64,000 nucleotides of DNA from VRUE01 sp963725085 (GTDB taxonomy: Bacteria; Actinomycetota; Thermoleophilia; Solirubrobacterales; 70-9). Both the position numbers and the translations under genes were made by a program. The notes under the pieces were generated by a model. It was given only the letters and a program-made list of their open reading frames with translations. It was not told where the DNA came from and made no database searches. Location: NCBI GenBank assembly GCA_963725085.1, contig CAVRXM010000005.1, positions 806,001-870,000 of the forward strand, read 5' to 3'. Below, one piece after another: positions 31,187-41,472 of the stretch; position 1 is the first letter of the stretch, and each line of letters begins with the position of its first letter.

Positions 31187-34100
31187 CGCCCTGCCCTCCG
31201 GTGGCGTTTGTGATGTCCGGTTTTACGGGCACGCTTGTGGCGCATGCGTTTGTGATGCCCGGTTGGCGAGGGGCGAGGCATTACCGCCGCTGCCAAGGGC
31301 GGCGCCGGTGCCGTTCACAAGGGCGGACGGCGGCAGGCTGCCGGCGCCGTGGCACTCGTCGGCGGCGTTGCAGGGCGGCGATGGGGCCGGCGCCGAGAAG
31401 CCGCCGCCTGCGCGGGCGTCGTAGAACTTCATGAAAAGGCCGTTGTGATCGGAGGGAACCAGCGTCTGGAAGGTCCCGAAGTAGATATCGCGGCCGTCGG
31501 CGCTGACTCCGACGAGCCCAGGCTGCGAACCGGCGGCGAGGAACTGGAGTTCCCCTGCCGAACCCGTCTCGCCGGTGCCAGGCGTAATCAGCTGGGCGCG
31601 ACCGTCGACGTACTCGTAAACGTCCTCGCCGTTGTTCGTATCGGTGTGAACAAGGGCGTCGTTGGTGCTGAACGCGGTCCGGCCATTGTTGGTGAGGAAG
31701 AGGCCGTCCTGGCTCGCCCTCGCATCTGAGGTCGGCGACGCACCGCTGGGGTCGCAGGAGACGCAGATCATCTTGCGCGTCGAGGGCTGATACCTGTACA
31801 TCTCCTGGAACCCCTGACTGTCGTACTGAGACTGGGCCACCTTGTTGGCGGTCACGAAAGCCATGGAGCTGCCGTCGGGGGTGACCTGCATGCGCAGGAC
31901 GCTGTCGCACCTTGTCGGAAAGCTGTAGCCATCCTCGTAGCAGAACGAATTACCGGTGAGAGTTGTTACCCACTGGACTTCTCCGTTGTGGTAAACGTAG
32001 AGGTTCTCCTGGTTGAATATCCCACGGGTTCCGTCGAGCTTCTCCTGAGAGATGAAGTAGATATCGCCGCTCTGGGAGGCGATGGAATTGTCGGAGAGGC
32101 AATTGCCGCCCCCGCCGCTCAACGGGCCGTAGACCACCTGGCAGAAGAACAGCTGATTGAAGATCCCGACGTCGCACTGCGTCGAGACGGTGCCGGTGTC
32201 GGTGTCGAGGCCGCCCTTGCAGCTGTCGCTGTTGCCGGCGCCGTTGTTGCCGATGGAGATCAGGGTGATCGAGTCGGTCGACTGATCCCACATGTAGAGG
32301 TCGGCGCTGGTGTCGGTGTCGTCGGGGGTGAGCTGCTGGGCGGTGGTGAAGTAGACCTTGGTTCCATCCCCGTTCACGCCCACGTAGTGAACATCGTGAC
32401 CCTGTGAGACGTCGTAGGTGACGGTGTCGTCGACGCGCATGTAGAGGTGACTGGGCTGCATCAGGCAGCGGCGCACGTCGCTGTAGTCGGCGTCGCAGGG
32501 CTCCGGCGCGCAGTTGGCGGCCCCGCAGGGCCCGGTGCCACCGGCGGCCATCAGGATATGGGAGCCATCATGGGAGACGCCGGGAATCTGGAGCGGATCA
32601 CCGGCGCCATCGGTTGGCTCCGAGGGGATGTTGTCGCCGGCCGGCGTCTTTGAGGCGACGGCGACGGTGCCGGCGACGGTGTTGTTGTCGTAGACCGAGC
32701 CGGGGGCGGTGAGCTGACCGCCGGGCGCGAAGACGTTCCAGGTGCTGGCAAAGACGAAGTGATTGAGGTCCGCGGAGGCGGTGACGTCACCGGGGCAGAA
32801 GTTGGCATCGGTTGCATAACCGCCGCCGAAGCTATTCGTGGCGAACGGGCAGTCGAGGGCGTGCTTCCCGCCGGGTGCGACCGTGGCGGGCGGTCCGCCG
32901 TAAGTGGTGGAGACATGAGACAGGGGCAGACCCGCCGCCGTCGGGTAGCCGCTGTAGCTGCCGGCGGGAACCGAGCCGAGGTTGGTCGGCCAGCGGCCGA
33001 GGGCGGTGCCGTCGGCCGCCCAGACCCAGCCGGCGTTGGAGGAGATCACGTTCTTGTTTTGGAAGTCCGAGCCGAAGATGCTCTCAATGCTCTGGTTGCC
33101 CTCGTTGAAGTCGACGAATTTGCTCATGCTGGGGTCGGTGAGGACGGAGTTCTGGTTGCTGTGGACCCCGGGGATGGCGGACGGGGAGCGGTGTTCCTGG
33201 CGCGGGGTTGAGTTGGGTGGGCCCTGCGCCGGGCCGCCGTCCTCGGCGGCCTGATCCGACGGAATGCCGACGTAGCGGGTGACCCAGCCCCTGTCGGTGC
33301 GAGTAGCGACGTAGAGATCGCCGTCACCGTCAATCGGTTTGCCAACTGATCCCGGAATGGACGAGAACTGACCGGTGAAGGAGAAGCGAGCCGGATTGGA
33401 GGCGTAGCCGGTGTTGGGCCCCTGGGGCTGAGCTGGGTGCCCCCGGCGTCCCCGGGCGAGACTAGCTCATACGCCCGGCAGTCGGGGAGGAAATCGGCCT
33501 GGGTCTGCTGGCGCACGTTCTCGTTCGGGCAAGGCGGTGGGTAGAAGTTGAAGGTCTGGTCGTCGCTCACCGTGCTGCCGTCGGCGTTGGTGGCGACGAG
33601 GCGGTAGTGGTAGACCACATGCGGGGTCAGGTTGTCGAGGTGAACGGTGATCGGCTGATCGGAGTCGGCAGCGCTGAGCGTGCCGTCGGGAAGCGGTGCG
33701 ACCTGGCCGTAGGAGAGCGTCGGTCCGTACTCGAAGTGATAGGTGGTATCGAGGCCGTTTGGATTGACCTGGGCATTCAGGTCTGCCGAGGTTTCGGTGA
33801 GATGCGCCGAGGCGAGGCCGTCGATCGCGGGCGGCTGCGTGGTAGTGAACGTATGGTCCACACCCTGGGCGGTGGAGCCGGCGGCGTTGGTGGCGACGAG
33901 GCGATAATGATCCGTGGTGCCCGGCGAGAGGCCGCTGATTTCCGCGGTGACGTCGGTCGGCCCGGTGAAACTCGAAGAGGCCGGATCGGGGGTGCAGGGC
34001 AGTTTGGTGCCGTAGGTCTTGTCGAAGCCGTACTCGAAGTAGCAGCTGACGACGTCGCCGCGGCCGAGCGGGTCGATGTGGCCGGTGAGGGTTACGGTCG

Positions 34101-36526
34101 AATCGGTGACGTTGGTGGGCGGCCCCGTCGTGACGACCGGGCGCACGTCGCCGAAAACGGCGACGTCGTTGGCGGGCGGATCCGCCACATAGACGGTGTG
34201 CGAGTTGCCGTCGACCCCGAGGCCGGCCGGGCCGAGAACCTGGCCGCTGCCAAACGAGTCCGCCGGATCACACGGCGCAGTTTCCGAGTTGCAGTCTGCG
34301 CCGTAGCGATCGACGCGAGGCGGGTGATCAGTTGAGGTCCCCTGGTTGAGCGTCCCTACCGATTGGTAGAGTTCGCCGGTTGCGGGGTCGAAATCAAACC
34401 CCGCGGTCGGATTGTCGGTGGTCAACAGAAGGTCTCTGCGGTTGTTGCCAGTCGGCGGCAGGCTCTCGCCAATTCCACCAGCACCACCACAGAAGAAGCA
34501 GCCATTCGGCGCCGTGTAGAAGTAGTCACCGGCTGCATCAACCTTCATCCATGGTTGCCCGCCCACGTTTTGGTACGGCCCTTCGTAGGTTCCATCCGGG
34601 GTGTACTGGAATACGTTGTCGCAGCAGGCGCCGCCGACGTAGAGATCGCCGTTGGAGGGCCGGACGGCGACACCGAAGACATTCCCGCCGCTCAAGCAGT
34701 AGCAGGTCAGGTCCGTGTCGGAGCCGTCCTTCGTTCCGCCCGGACCCCAACCGGTGACGAGGTTGCCCGAAGAATCGAACTTGGAGACCAGGATGCTGCC
34801 GGTGTCACCGACGTAGACGTCGCCTTTTGAGCTGCTGTTTGAGTTATCAACCGCGAGATAGGTGGGGGTGATGAAACCACCTGCGCTCGCAGTCGAGGTA
34901 CCGGCTTGGCAGGTGTCGCCCGATGCCGCGGTGCAGACGTTTCCGCCGCTGGTCTGATCGACGTGTTTGCCGAACATCAGGATGAAGTTGCCGGCGGCGT
35001 CGAACTTCTCGACCCGGTGGTTGCCAGGATCGGTGACGTAGAAGTCGTGGGTCGTCTGGTCGATCGCCGACGTCGGTCGGCCCCGACAGCGGGTACGGAT
35101 CAGGGGGATTGGAGCTCGCGGTACCGAAGTAGTCGCTCAGCGCGTGGCTGATGTTGCTTCCCTCGGTCTGGAAGGCGTGATCGCTGCCGTTGCTGGTTCC
35201 GGTTGCGTTGGTCGCGACCACGCGGTAGTGGTAGGTGGCGCCTGAAGTAAGTCCGGTGATCTGAGCCGTTACGTCCGTAGACGACGAATATGGCGTCGAG
35301 GGCGAGCAGGGCACGCTGCCGAGGCTGTAGGTGGTGTCGGTGCCGTAGTCGAAGTGGCAGTCGGTGATGTTTGGCCCGCCGGCGGGATCGACATGACCGG
35401 TGAGCGTGGCGGACGTCTTCGTCGGATCTTTGACGATGCCGGTAACGGCGTCGGGGAAGATCTCGGTGCCGAATACAGCGACGTTGTTGGTGCTCGTGCT
35501 GACGGCATAGACGACGCCGTTAGAGGCGTCGACTCCGAGGCCCTGGGCGCCGTGCAGTTTCGCGCCTCCGAAGGCCTCCGACGGGTCGCAACCCTGGTTA
35601 TTGCCCGGCACGCACCTCGCCGGGCCGGAGAAAGTGTAAAAGCCAATGTCTCCGATGCCGTCGACGCCGTCGACATAGAGGGAGTTGTTGGACTGATCGA
35701 CCGCAAGTCCGGTGGTCGTATCCGAGTTCGTCACCTGACCGATGTCAGCAGAGGCGGTGAACTCCTCGACGCTGGGGTCGCCGTTTACCTTGAAGAGGTT
35801 GTCGGCGCTATCGACGGCGAGTCCGACCGGATCGGTGCCGCGCGGCACGGGGAAGTTGGTGACACTCGCACCGCTCTGGGTGTATTTGAACACCGTGCCA
35901 CCGTCGAAGGCGAAAAGGTTGCCGCTCGTGTCAACAGCAACCCCGGCCATGCCGCCGAGGCTGAGCTGACCCCCGCTCTGCCAGCCGGTAACGAGGTTGC
36001 CGCCGGAGTCGAACTTGGAGACGATGTTGTCGCCCGTGTCGCCGACGTAAACATCGCCCGACGAGGCTCCGCTGGAGCCATCGACGGCGAGGAAGGCCGG
36101 TGTGGTGAAGGCCGCGGGGCCGGAGCCGGAGGCGCCGGCTTGGCAGGTGTCGCCCGATGCCGCGGTGCAGACGTTGCCGCCGCTGGTCTGATCGACGCCT
36201 TTGCCGAACATGAGGATGAAGTTGCCGGCGAAGTCGAACTTCTCGACCCGGTGGTTGCCAGGATCGGTGACGTAGAGGTCGTGGGCAGAGGAGCCCGACG
36301 AGCTGTCGACAGCGACGGCCGAGGGTTGGGAGACCGGATAGGGATTGGCCGGGGTGGAGCCGGCGGCGCCGTAATAGGTCGTAAAGACGTGAACGAGCTT
36401 TGCTGATGCCGGTGCGGCGCTGAAGAGCGCCCCGATCGCAACAAGCAATCCCACGGCCGCGAACATCGCGCGCTGCCGCACCCTGCGCCGATTAGGGAAG
36501 GAGCGTGCTTGAATGGCGGCGTTCAC
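31183..36526 (-). CDS. Large secreted NHL-propeller/FN3 protein E (three frameshifts)
   Basis: About 1,780 residues. The GTG start at 36526 shares one base with the TAG of gene F (TAGTG), and AGGAGGAG lies 9 bases upstream inside F. The signal core AMFAAVGLLVAIGALFSAAP ends in ASA. Then come NHL repeats (AVAVDSSSGSSAHDLYVTDP, NHRVEKFDFAGNFILMFGKG), FN3-like modules (ATLTGHVDPAGGPNITDCHF), a second NHL/FN3 set, the DCRAYELVSPGDAGG linker, and a WD/Tol-like propeller with KFYDARAGGGFSAPAPSPP. Slips lie near 35070 and 33430, and one near 31258. After the last, the tail reads GHHKRMRHKRARKTGHHKRH and stops at 31183, inside the ATG of gene C. The two NHL sets look like an internal duplication. Predicted extracellular; ligand unknown. 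Confidence 0.85.
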
Positions 36527-39500
36527 TAATGACTCCTCCTGTGGTGCTTGAGCTTGTGGTGTGGCTTCCTAACGCACTTGCCGTGTCTCTTGACGAAGCC
36601 TTTCTTGCAGGTCAGGGTCGCCGGCGGGAGCGTGACGACAGGCGCCCCTGACAACGTGGCGAAGGTCTGATCGGGACCATCGGTCGTCCCGATTGCGTTG
36701 GTGGCGACGACGCGGAAGTGATAGAGGGTGAGCGGCGCAAGATTGGAGATCGAGGCGCTGACCGGATACACCGCGTTATCCGAGCCGACCGAAGCGCTCT
36801 CCGTTGTGCTCGATCCATAGTGATCGGTCAGCCCGTACTCGAAGTGGTAAGTGGTGGGCCGGTAGCCCGGGCGGATGCTCACGTTGAGCGTGGCGGTGGT
36901 CGCGGTAACGCCCGACGCGGTCGCTCCAGCGACGGAGGGGGAAGCGGGCGTGGTGAAGGTCCGGTCGGGACCGTCGACGACGCCGTTGAGATTGACCGCG
37001 ACGACGCGGAAGCGGTAGGTGGTGGCGGGCCGAAGGCCGGATACCGCGTTGCTGACGGCATGGTCGACCCCGTCGGACCCGATCGAGTCGCCGGCGATGG
37101 TCTGGAAGCCGTAGCTCGTATCGGTTCCGTACCCGTACTGGAAGATGTAGGTGGTCGGAGCGAGGTTGGGGTTGATCTGGGCGCCGAGCGTGACCGTCGT
37201 GGAAGTTACGTCCGAGAACGAGGTGGCGTCGATGGTCGGCGTGAGGGATGGGCCCGGGGTGAAGGTACGGTCGCTGCTGTAGCTGGGCAGGCCAAAGTCG
37301 TTGGCGCCGATGGCGACAAGCCGGTAGTGGTAGGTGATGAAGGGCGTGAGGCCGCTGAGTTCGGCGCTTACATCGGTCGGGCCCGAGAGGGGAGTGCCAG
37401 GCGAGCAGGGAACGCTGCCGAGGTCGTAGGTGGTGTCCGTCCCGTACTCGAAATGGCAGTCGACCACGTTGCCACCACCATGCGGATCGACGTGGCCGGT
37501 CACGGTGACTGAGGTTGAACCCGGATTTTCCACCGTCGCGGTCGTGACCGTGGGCAGCGGAAGCGGTGCGAACACCGCGATGTCGTTATCGCCTGCGTTG
37601 GCGACGTAGAGAACGCCGCTCGATGGGTCGATGGTCAGGCCTGCGGCTGAGTGCAGGTTGCCGACTGCGAACGTATCTACCGATGGACAGGGTATGTAGG
37701 GGTTGCTCGGATTGCACCCGCTCGCCGTCGTGAACTGCTGAATCTGGGTACCATCGCTGTAGTAGCGGTCGTTGTTGGAAGTATCGATCGCCAGGGTGCC
37801 TGCAATGACGTTGCCGTCGGAATCGAGGGCGATCCCATTGCCGCTACCGGGCTGCACGATGAGAACGCCGTTGCCATCGACGCCGATTCCGGCGATTCCG
37901 CCGCTGTAGGTCTTGGCGCCGTTTGTTCCCCAGCTCGTAATCAGGTTGCCCTCCGGGTCGAACTTCTGGACCACGTTGTCCGCCGTGTCGGCCACGTAGA
38001 CATCGCCCGCGGACGGGCCTGCGGAGTTGTCCACCTCAATGAAGGTCGGCGTGGTGAACTGGCCCGCACCGGAGCCGGCGATCCCCGCCTGGCAACCGGA
38101 GGTGCAGATCTGGGCTGCGGCGTTGCCGTCGCTCACGCCCCAGCCCCAGGCGGAGACGAAATTGCCGGAGGAATCGAGCTTGACGACACGATGATTTCCG
38201 GTGTCGGCGACGTAGATGTCGCCGCTCGAGTTGTCGACCGCAACGTCCTGAGGGTTATTGAGCTGACCGTCGCCCGAGCCGGCCGAGCCAAAGTCCGACG
38301 CGAGCTGATATTTCCCAACGCTCGCAAACCCGCTGGTGACGCTGTTGTCGCCTTTGGCGTTGACAACGGTGAGGCGGAGGTGATAGCCCGTGCCCGGTGC
38401 CAACCCGGTGACGTCGGCACTGACGTCGGTGGCGCTCGCGTAGGGAAGGCTGGAGGCCGGGTTGGTCGTACAGGGAGCTTGTGTTGCGTTGCTCCAAGGG
38501 TCCGCGTAGTACGGTTCGGGGTGGTCGAAGCTGTAATTAGAGATGTACTCGAAGTAGCAATTGGTGATGGCCCCGCCGCCAGCGGGGTCAACATGACCGT
38601 TGAGGGTGATGCTCGTCGCGGTCGAATTGGAGGTAGCGCCCAGGGCAGCGTCGGGCACGATGACCGGTTTGAAGAACATGATGCTGCCGTAGGTCGCAAC
38701 GTAGACGTCGCCGCTTGCCTGGTCGACTGCGATGTCGCTGTTATAGCTGTACTGCGGAAGGAAGCCCTGCGGCGCCAGGAAGTTGCCCGAGCTGTCGAAG
38801 ACGTCGAAATTGGTGTGGGCCATTGCTCCGACGAAGACCTTGCCGGTGGAGTTCTCGGTGGCCACCGAGATCAAGGAACAACCGGTGCATTCGCCCGAGA
38901 AGTTGCCATCAGGCGTGTTGGAGCCGTCGAGCGTGCGGACATAATTGCCCGAGGAGTCGAACTGATAGACCTGATTGGGACCGGACCAGTCCGAGACGTA
39001 GACGGTGCCGCTGTTGTTGACCGCGAGCCCAGTCAGATAGCTGCCGCTCTGTCGGACGATGCTGTCGGGGATGGTGATCTGACTGAGGTAGGCGCCGTTC
39101 TGGTCGAAGATGTCGATCACGCGGTTGCGGCCGTCGAGCACGTAAAGGTCGTGGTTGGCTTGATCGATGGCTATGCCCCAAGAGGAGTAGCTGTTGACGT
39201 TGGGACTGAACGAGCCGGCAGTCGTGGCCGTACCTGTGAGCTGGCCGGGCGTCCCGTCGCCGAAGCTCGTGATCAGGTTGCCGTTCTCGTCGAACTTGAC
39301 GATCGCCCTGTGGTTGCCGTCGGCGACGTAGACGTCGCCGTTTGAGTTGTCGACTGCTACCGAAACGTGACCGCCAAAGAAGCCGTGGGGCGTGTTGGAG
39401 CCTTCCCAGATCGCCGGCGAGGTGTCGGAGGGGGAGGTGAAGTCCTCTACGTTGGAGCTACCGCTGTCGGCGACATAGATGTGGCCGTTGTGGTCGTTGA

Positions 39501-39750
39501 CGGCGACGCTGTTGTTGATGAGGAAGTTGAAGTTGTTGGTGAAGCTGCCACTCTGCTGGTACTTCAGCGCGGCGGCGGCGGGAGAAGCGGGGGCAAGGGG
39601 CAGGAGGGCGAGGCCGAGCAGCCCGAACAGGGCGAGGCGGTAGCGCGCCGCAAAGCCGCGGCCGCGGACCTCACCGCGCACGGTGAGGGCGCCCCCGGAG
39701 GCCGATGCCTTCGACTCGCGTCTCACGTTCCTGTCCCTCTCCCTCTCCAC
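36526..39750 (-). CDS. Large secreted NHL-propeller/FN3 protein F (intact)
   Basis: An uninterrupted protein of 1,074 residues, the best reference for the architecture in this window. A long basic leader (about 1-36) precedes the signal core LALFGLLGLALLPLAPASPA. NHL repeats follow: VAVNDHNGHIYVADSGSSNV, VAVDNSNGDVYVADGNHRAI and AIDQANHDLYVLDGRNRVID. Next are FN3-like modules with VTGHVDPHGGGNVVDCHFEY and ...YHYRLVAIGAN, a second NHL group, and three more FN3-like modules. The C-terminal tail is CKKGFVKRHGKCVRKPHHKL and ends KHHRRSH. NHL blades usually bind proteins, glycans or nucleic acids; here no catalytic residues are visible. It is the first gene of the minus-strand train and faces the TetR gene across a 225-base intergenic region. 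Its last codons carry the ribosome-binding site of gene E. Confidence 0.92.
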   Translation of the reverse strand: MERERDRNVRRESKASASGGALTVRGEVRGRGFAARYRLALFGLLGLALLPLAPASPAAAALKYQQSGSFTNNFNFLINNSVAVNDHNGHIYVADSGSSNVEDFTSPSDTSPAIWEGSNTPHGFFGGHVSVAVDNSNGDVYVADGNHRAIVKFDENGNLITSFGDGTPGQLTGTATTAGSFSPNVNSYSSWGIAIDQANHDLYVLDGRNRVIDIFDQNGAYLSQITIPDSIVRQSGSYLTGLAVNNSGTVYVSDWSGPNQVYQFDSSGNYVRTLDGSNTPDGNFSGECTGCSLISVATENSTGKVFVGAMAHTNFDVFDSSGNFLAPQGFLPQYSYNSDIAVDQASGDVYVATYGSIMFFKPVIVPDAALGATSNSTATSITLNGHVDPAGGGAITNCYFEYISNYSFDHPEPYYADPWSNATQAPCTTNPASSLPYASATDVSADVTGLAPGTGYHLRLTVVNAKGDNSVTSGFASVGKYQLASDFGSAGSGDGQLNNPQDVAVDNSSGDIYVADTGNHRVVKLDSSGNFVSAWGWGVSDGNAAAQICTSGCQAGIAGSGAGQFTTPTFIEVDNSAGPSAGDVYVADTADNVVQKFDPEGNLITSWGTNGAKTYSGGIAGIGVDGNGVLIVQPGSGNGIALDSDGNVIAGTLAIDTSNNDRYYSDGTQIQQFTTASGCNPSNPYIPCPSVDTFAVGNLHSAAGLTIDPSSGVLYVANAGDNDIAVFAPLPLPTVTTATVENPGSTSVTVTGHVDPHGGGNVVDCHFEYGTDTTYDLGSVPCSPGTPLSGPTDVSAELSGLTPFITYHYRLVAIGANDFGLPSYSSDRTFTPGPSLTPTIDATSFSDVTSTTVTLGAQINPNLAPTTYIFQYGYGTDTSYGFQTIAGDSIGSDGVDHAVSNAVSGLRPATTYRFRVVAVNLNGVVDGPDRTFTTPASPSVAGATASGVTATTATLNVSIRPGYRPTTYHFEYGLTDHYGSSTTESASVGSDNAVYPVSASISNLAPLTLYHFRVVATNAIGTTDGPDQTFATLSGAPVVTLPPATLTCKKGFVKRHGKCVRKPHHKLKHHRRSH

Positions 39751-39975
39751 TTTCTAGCGGCCCCCCGAACTCACGATAGCTCGCAAGCCCTGCCGGGCCA
39801 ATGCCTTTCTCCTCTGCAGCTTCGCTGCGGACTTCCGTTCCCCGTACAAACGACTCGCTTCCCGGAAGCCGGGCATAACTAGAACATAGTCCAACCCTGA
39901 TGTCAAGGGCTACTGGCAGAAACCCGCATAAATATTAGGTTTTCTCCCCAACGATGCTCTACCGTAAAGGAGCCA
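39751..39975. promoter_or_regulatory. Divergent intergenic region between gene F and the tandem TetR gene
   Basis: 225 bases between divergent starts, markedly AT-richer around 39880-39975 (for example GCATAAATATTAGG near 39928) than its surroundings. It must hold the promoter of the surface-protein operon and, most likely, of the regulator. No perfect palindrome typical of a TetR operator was found by eye. AAAGGAG just before GTG 39976 is a good ribosome-binding site. Confidence 0.5.
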
Positions 39976-41355
39976 GTGATAGTCAGAGAATTACCGTCTA
40001 GAAGGCAGAAATCCGCCCCATCAGAGGGAGCCAGAGGTCTGGATATGGTGCCGCCCCGGATGGTGGAGACACCGTGGGGAGATTCGAGGCGGCTGGGCGA
40101 GAAGACGCTGCCCCCGGGCGGGGGCACGACTGCCGCGGAAGCGGAGCAGAACCACCGTGAACGCCTCTACGGGGCGATGGTGGCGAACGTCGCCGAAAAG
40201 GGCTATGACGCTACGACGATCCTCGACCTGGTCGAGGTCTCCGGGGTGTCGCGCAGTGCGTTCTACAAGCATTTCAGCGACAAACAGGCGTGCTTCTTGG
40301 CGGCGATCGAGGCGCTCGTCGGGCCGGCGCTGGAAACCGCGTCGAAGAGGCTCTTGCCAGACGGCGAGCCGCCGAGCGACCCGCAGCTCACGAAGAAGGC
40401 GTTCGAAGAGCTGATCAAGGGGATCGTCGCGCAGCCGGCGGCGGCGACGATGTGCATCGTCGAGGTCTACGCGGGCGGGCGCGAGGCGGTCGCGCTGCTC
40501 GACCGCGTAACCGATTCCCTCGAGGCGCTGGCGACGCCGATCCTTGAGGCGATGGGGCGCGAGGGGATGCCCACAGAGATGGTGCGGGCGCTGATCGGCG
40601 GGGTGCAGAAGGTGATCCACAAGCACCTCTACCGCGGCCAGCCCGAGCAGCTGGTGGAGCTGGCGCCGCAGCTCTGGGATTGGTTCCTGCTCTACCCCCC
40701 TCCTCCGGGGCCGCTGCGCGGGCCGCGGCGGCGCGTGCTGCGGCCGCTGCCCTTCGAGGAGCGGCAGGCCGCGTCCAATCCGTCGGAGCGGCTGCTGCGG
40801 GGGCTTGCGGCCGCCGTCGCAGAGAAGGGGTATCCGGAAACGACGATCGCCGACATCATCGAGCGTGCCGGGACCTCCTACCGGGCCTTCTATGAGCTCT
40901 TCGAGAGCAAGGAGGATGCGGTCGTGGCGGCCCTCGACGTCGGCTCGCTGCAGATGCTGGCGGCCGCGCTGCCGGCCTTCAGGATCGCCAAGGACTGGCC
41001 TGATGCCGTCCGGGCCACGCAGGAGGGAATGTTCCTCTACGGCGTGCAGGAGCCCGAGTACGCGCGGCTGGGGGCGGTCGAGATGTACGCGGCGGGCAAA
41101 CGGGCGCTCGAGCAACGTGAGCGGGTGACCGAACAGATGGAGGCGCTGCTGGCCGCGGGCTACGAGCTTGCCCCAGATGTCCCGCCGATCACCGCCGAGG
41201 CGATCGGCGGGGCGCTCTACGCGCTCTTCTACGACCACGTGAAGCAGAAGGGACCCGAGCGGCTGGCGGAGCTGGTGCCATGGGCCGTCTACGTCACGCT
41301 GACTCCGTTTCATGGGCGGCGAGGAGGCCTACGCGGTCGCCACCGGCGGCGGTGA
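39976..41355 (+). CDS. Tandem TetR-family regulator with two TetR units
   Basis: A 459-residue cytoplasmic regulator containing two complete TetR/AcrR units. Unit 1 (about 55-250) has the DNA-binding stretch AEKGYDATTILDLVEVSGVS and RSAFYKHFSDKQACFL. Unit 2 (about 270-450) has AEKGYPETTIADIIERAGTS and YRAFYELFESKEDAVV. Each is followed by a helical ligand-binding-type half. TetR proteins normally act as dimers of one unit; a fused pair could act as a pseudo-dimer or bridge two operators. GTG 39976 is supported by AAAGGAG only three bases away; ATG 40045 is an alternative that loses 23 non-conserved residues. Divergent position suggests control of the surface-protein operon and possibly autoregulation (inference). 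Confidence 0.9.
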   Translation: MIVRELPSRRQKSAPSEGARGLDMVPPRMVETPWGDSRRLGEKTLPPGGGTTAAEAEQNHRERLYGAMVANVAEKGYDATTILDLVEVSGVSRSAFYKHFSDKQACFLAAIEALVGPALETASKRLLPDGEPPSDPQLTKKAFEELIKGIVAQPAAATMCIVEVYAGGREAVALLDRVTDSLEALATPILEAMGREGMPTEMVRALIGGVQKVIHKHLYRGQPEQLVELAPQLWDWFLLYPPPPGPLRGPRRRVLRPLPFEERQAASNPSERLLRGLAAAVAEKGYPETTIADIIERAGTSYRAFYELFESKEDAVVAALDVGSLQMLAAALPAFRIAKDWPDAVRATQEGMFLYGVQEPEYARLGAVEMYAAGKRALEQRERVTEQMEALLAAGYELAPDVPPITAEAIGGALYALFYDHVKQKGPERLAELVPWAVYVTLTPFHGRRGGLRGRHRRR

Positions 41356-41472
41356 GGGCGCCTGAGTCAAGTCGCTGGAGCCCTGGCCCGCGGGGTCTCG
41401 TTGCCGCACGAGAGATTGCGGAAGGCGCGGTAGAAGATGCCTGCTCTGTAGCCTCAATACGGTTCCTCCCCG

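Noticed and set aside
37651..39345. Plus-strand frame of 564 codons
   Set aside because: Antisense of the intact gene F; high G+C keeps it open. It has Val/Asp/Arg-rich text without domains.
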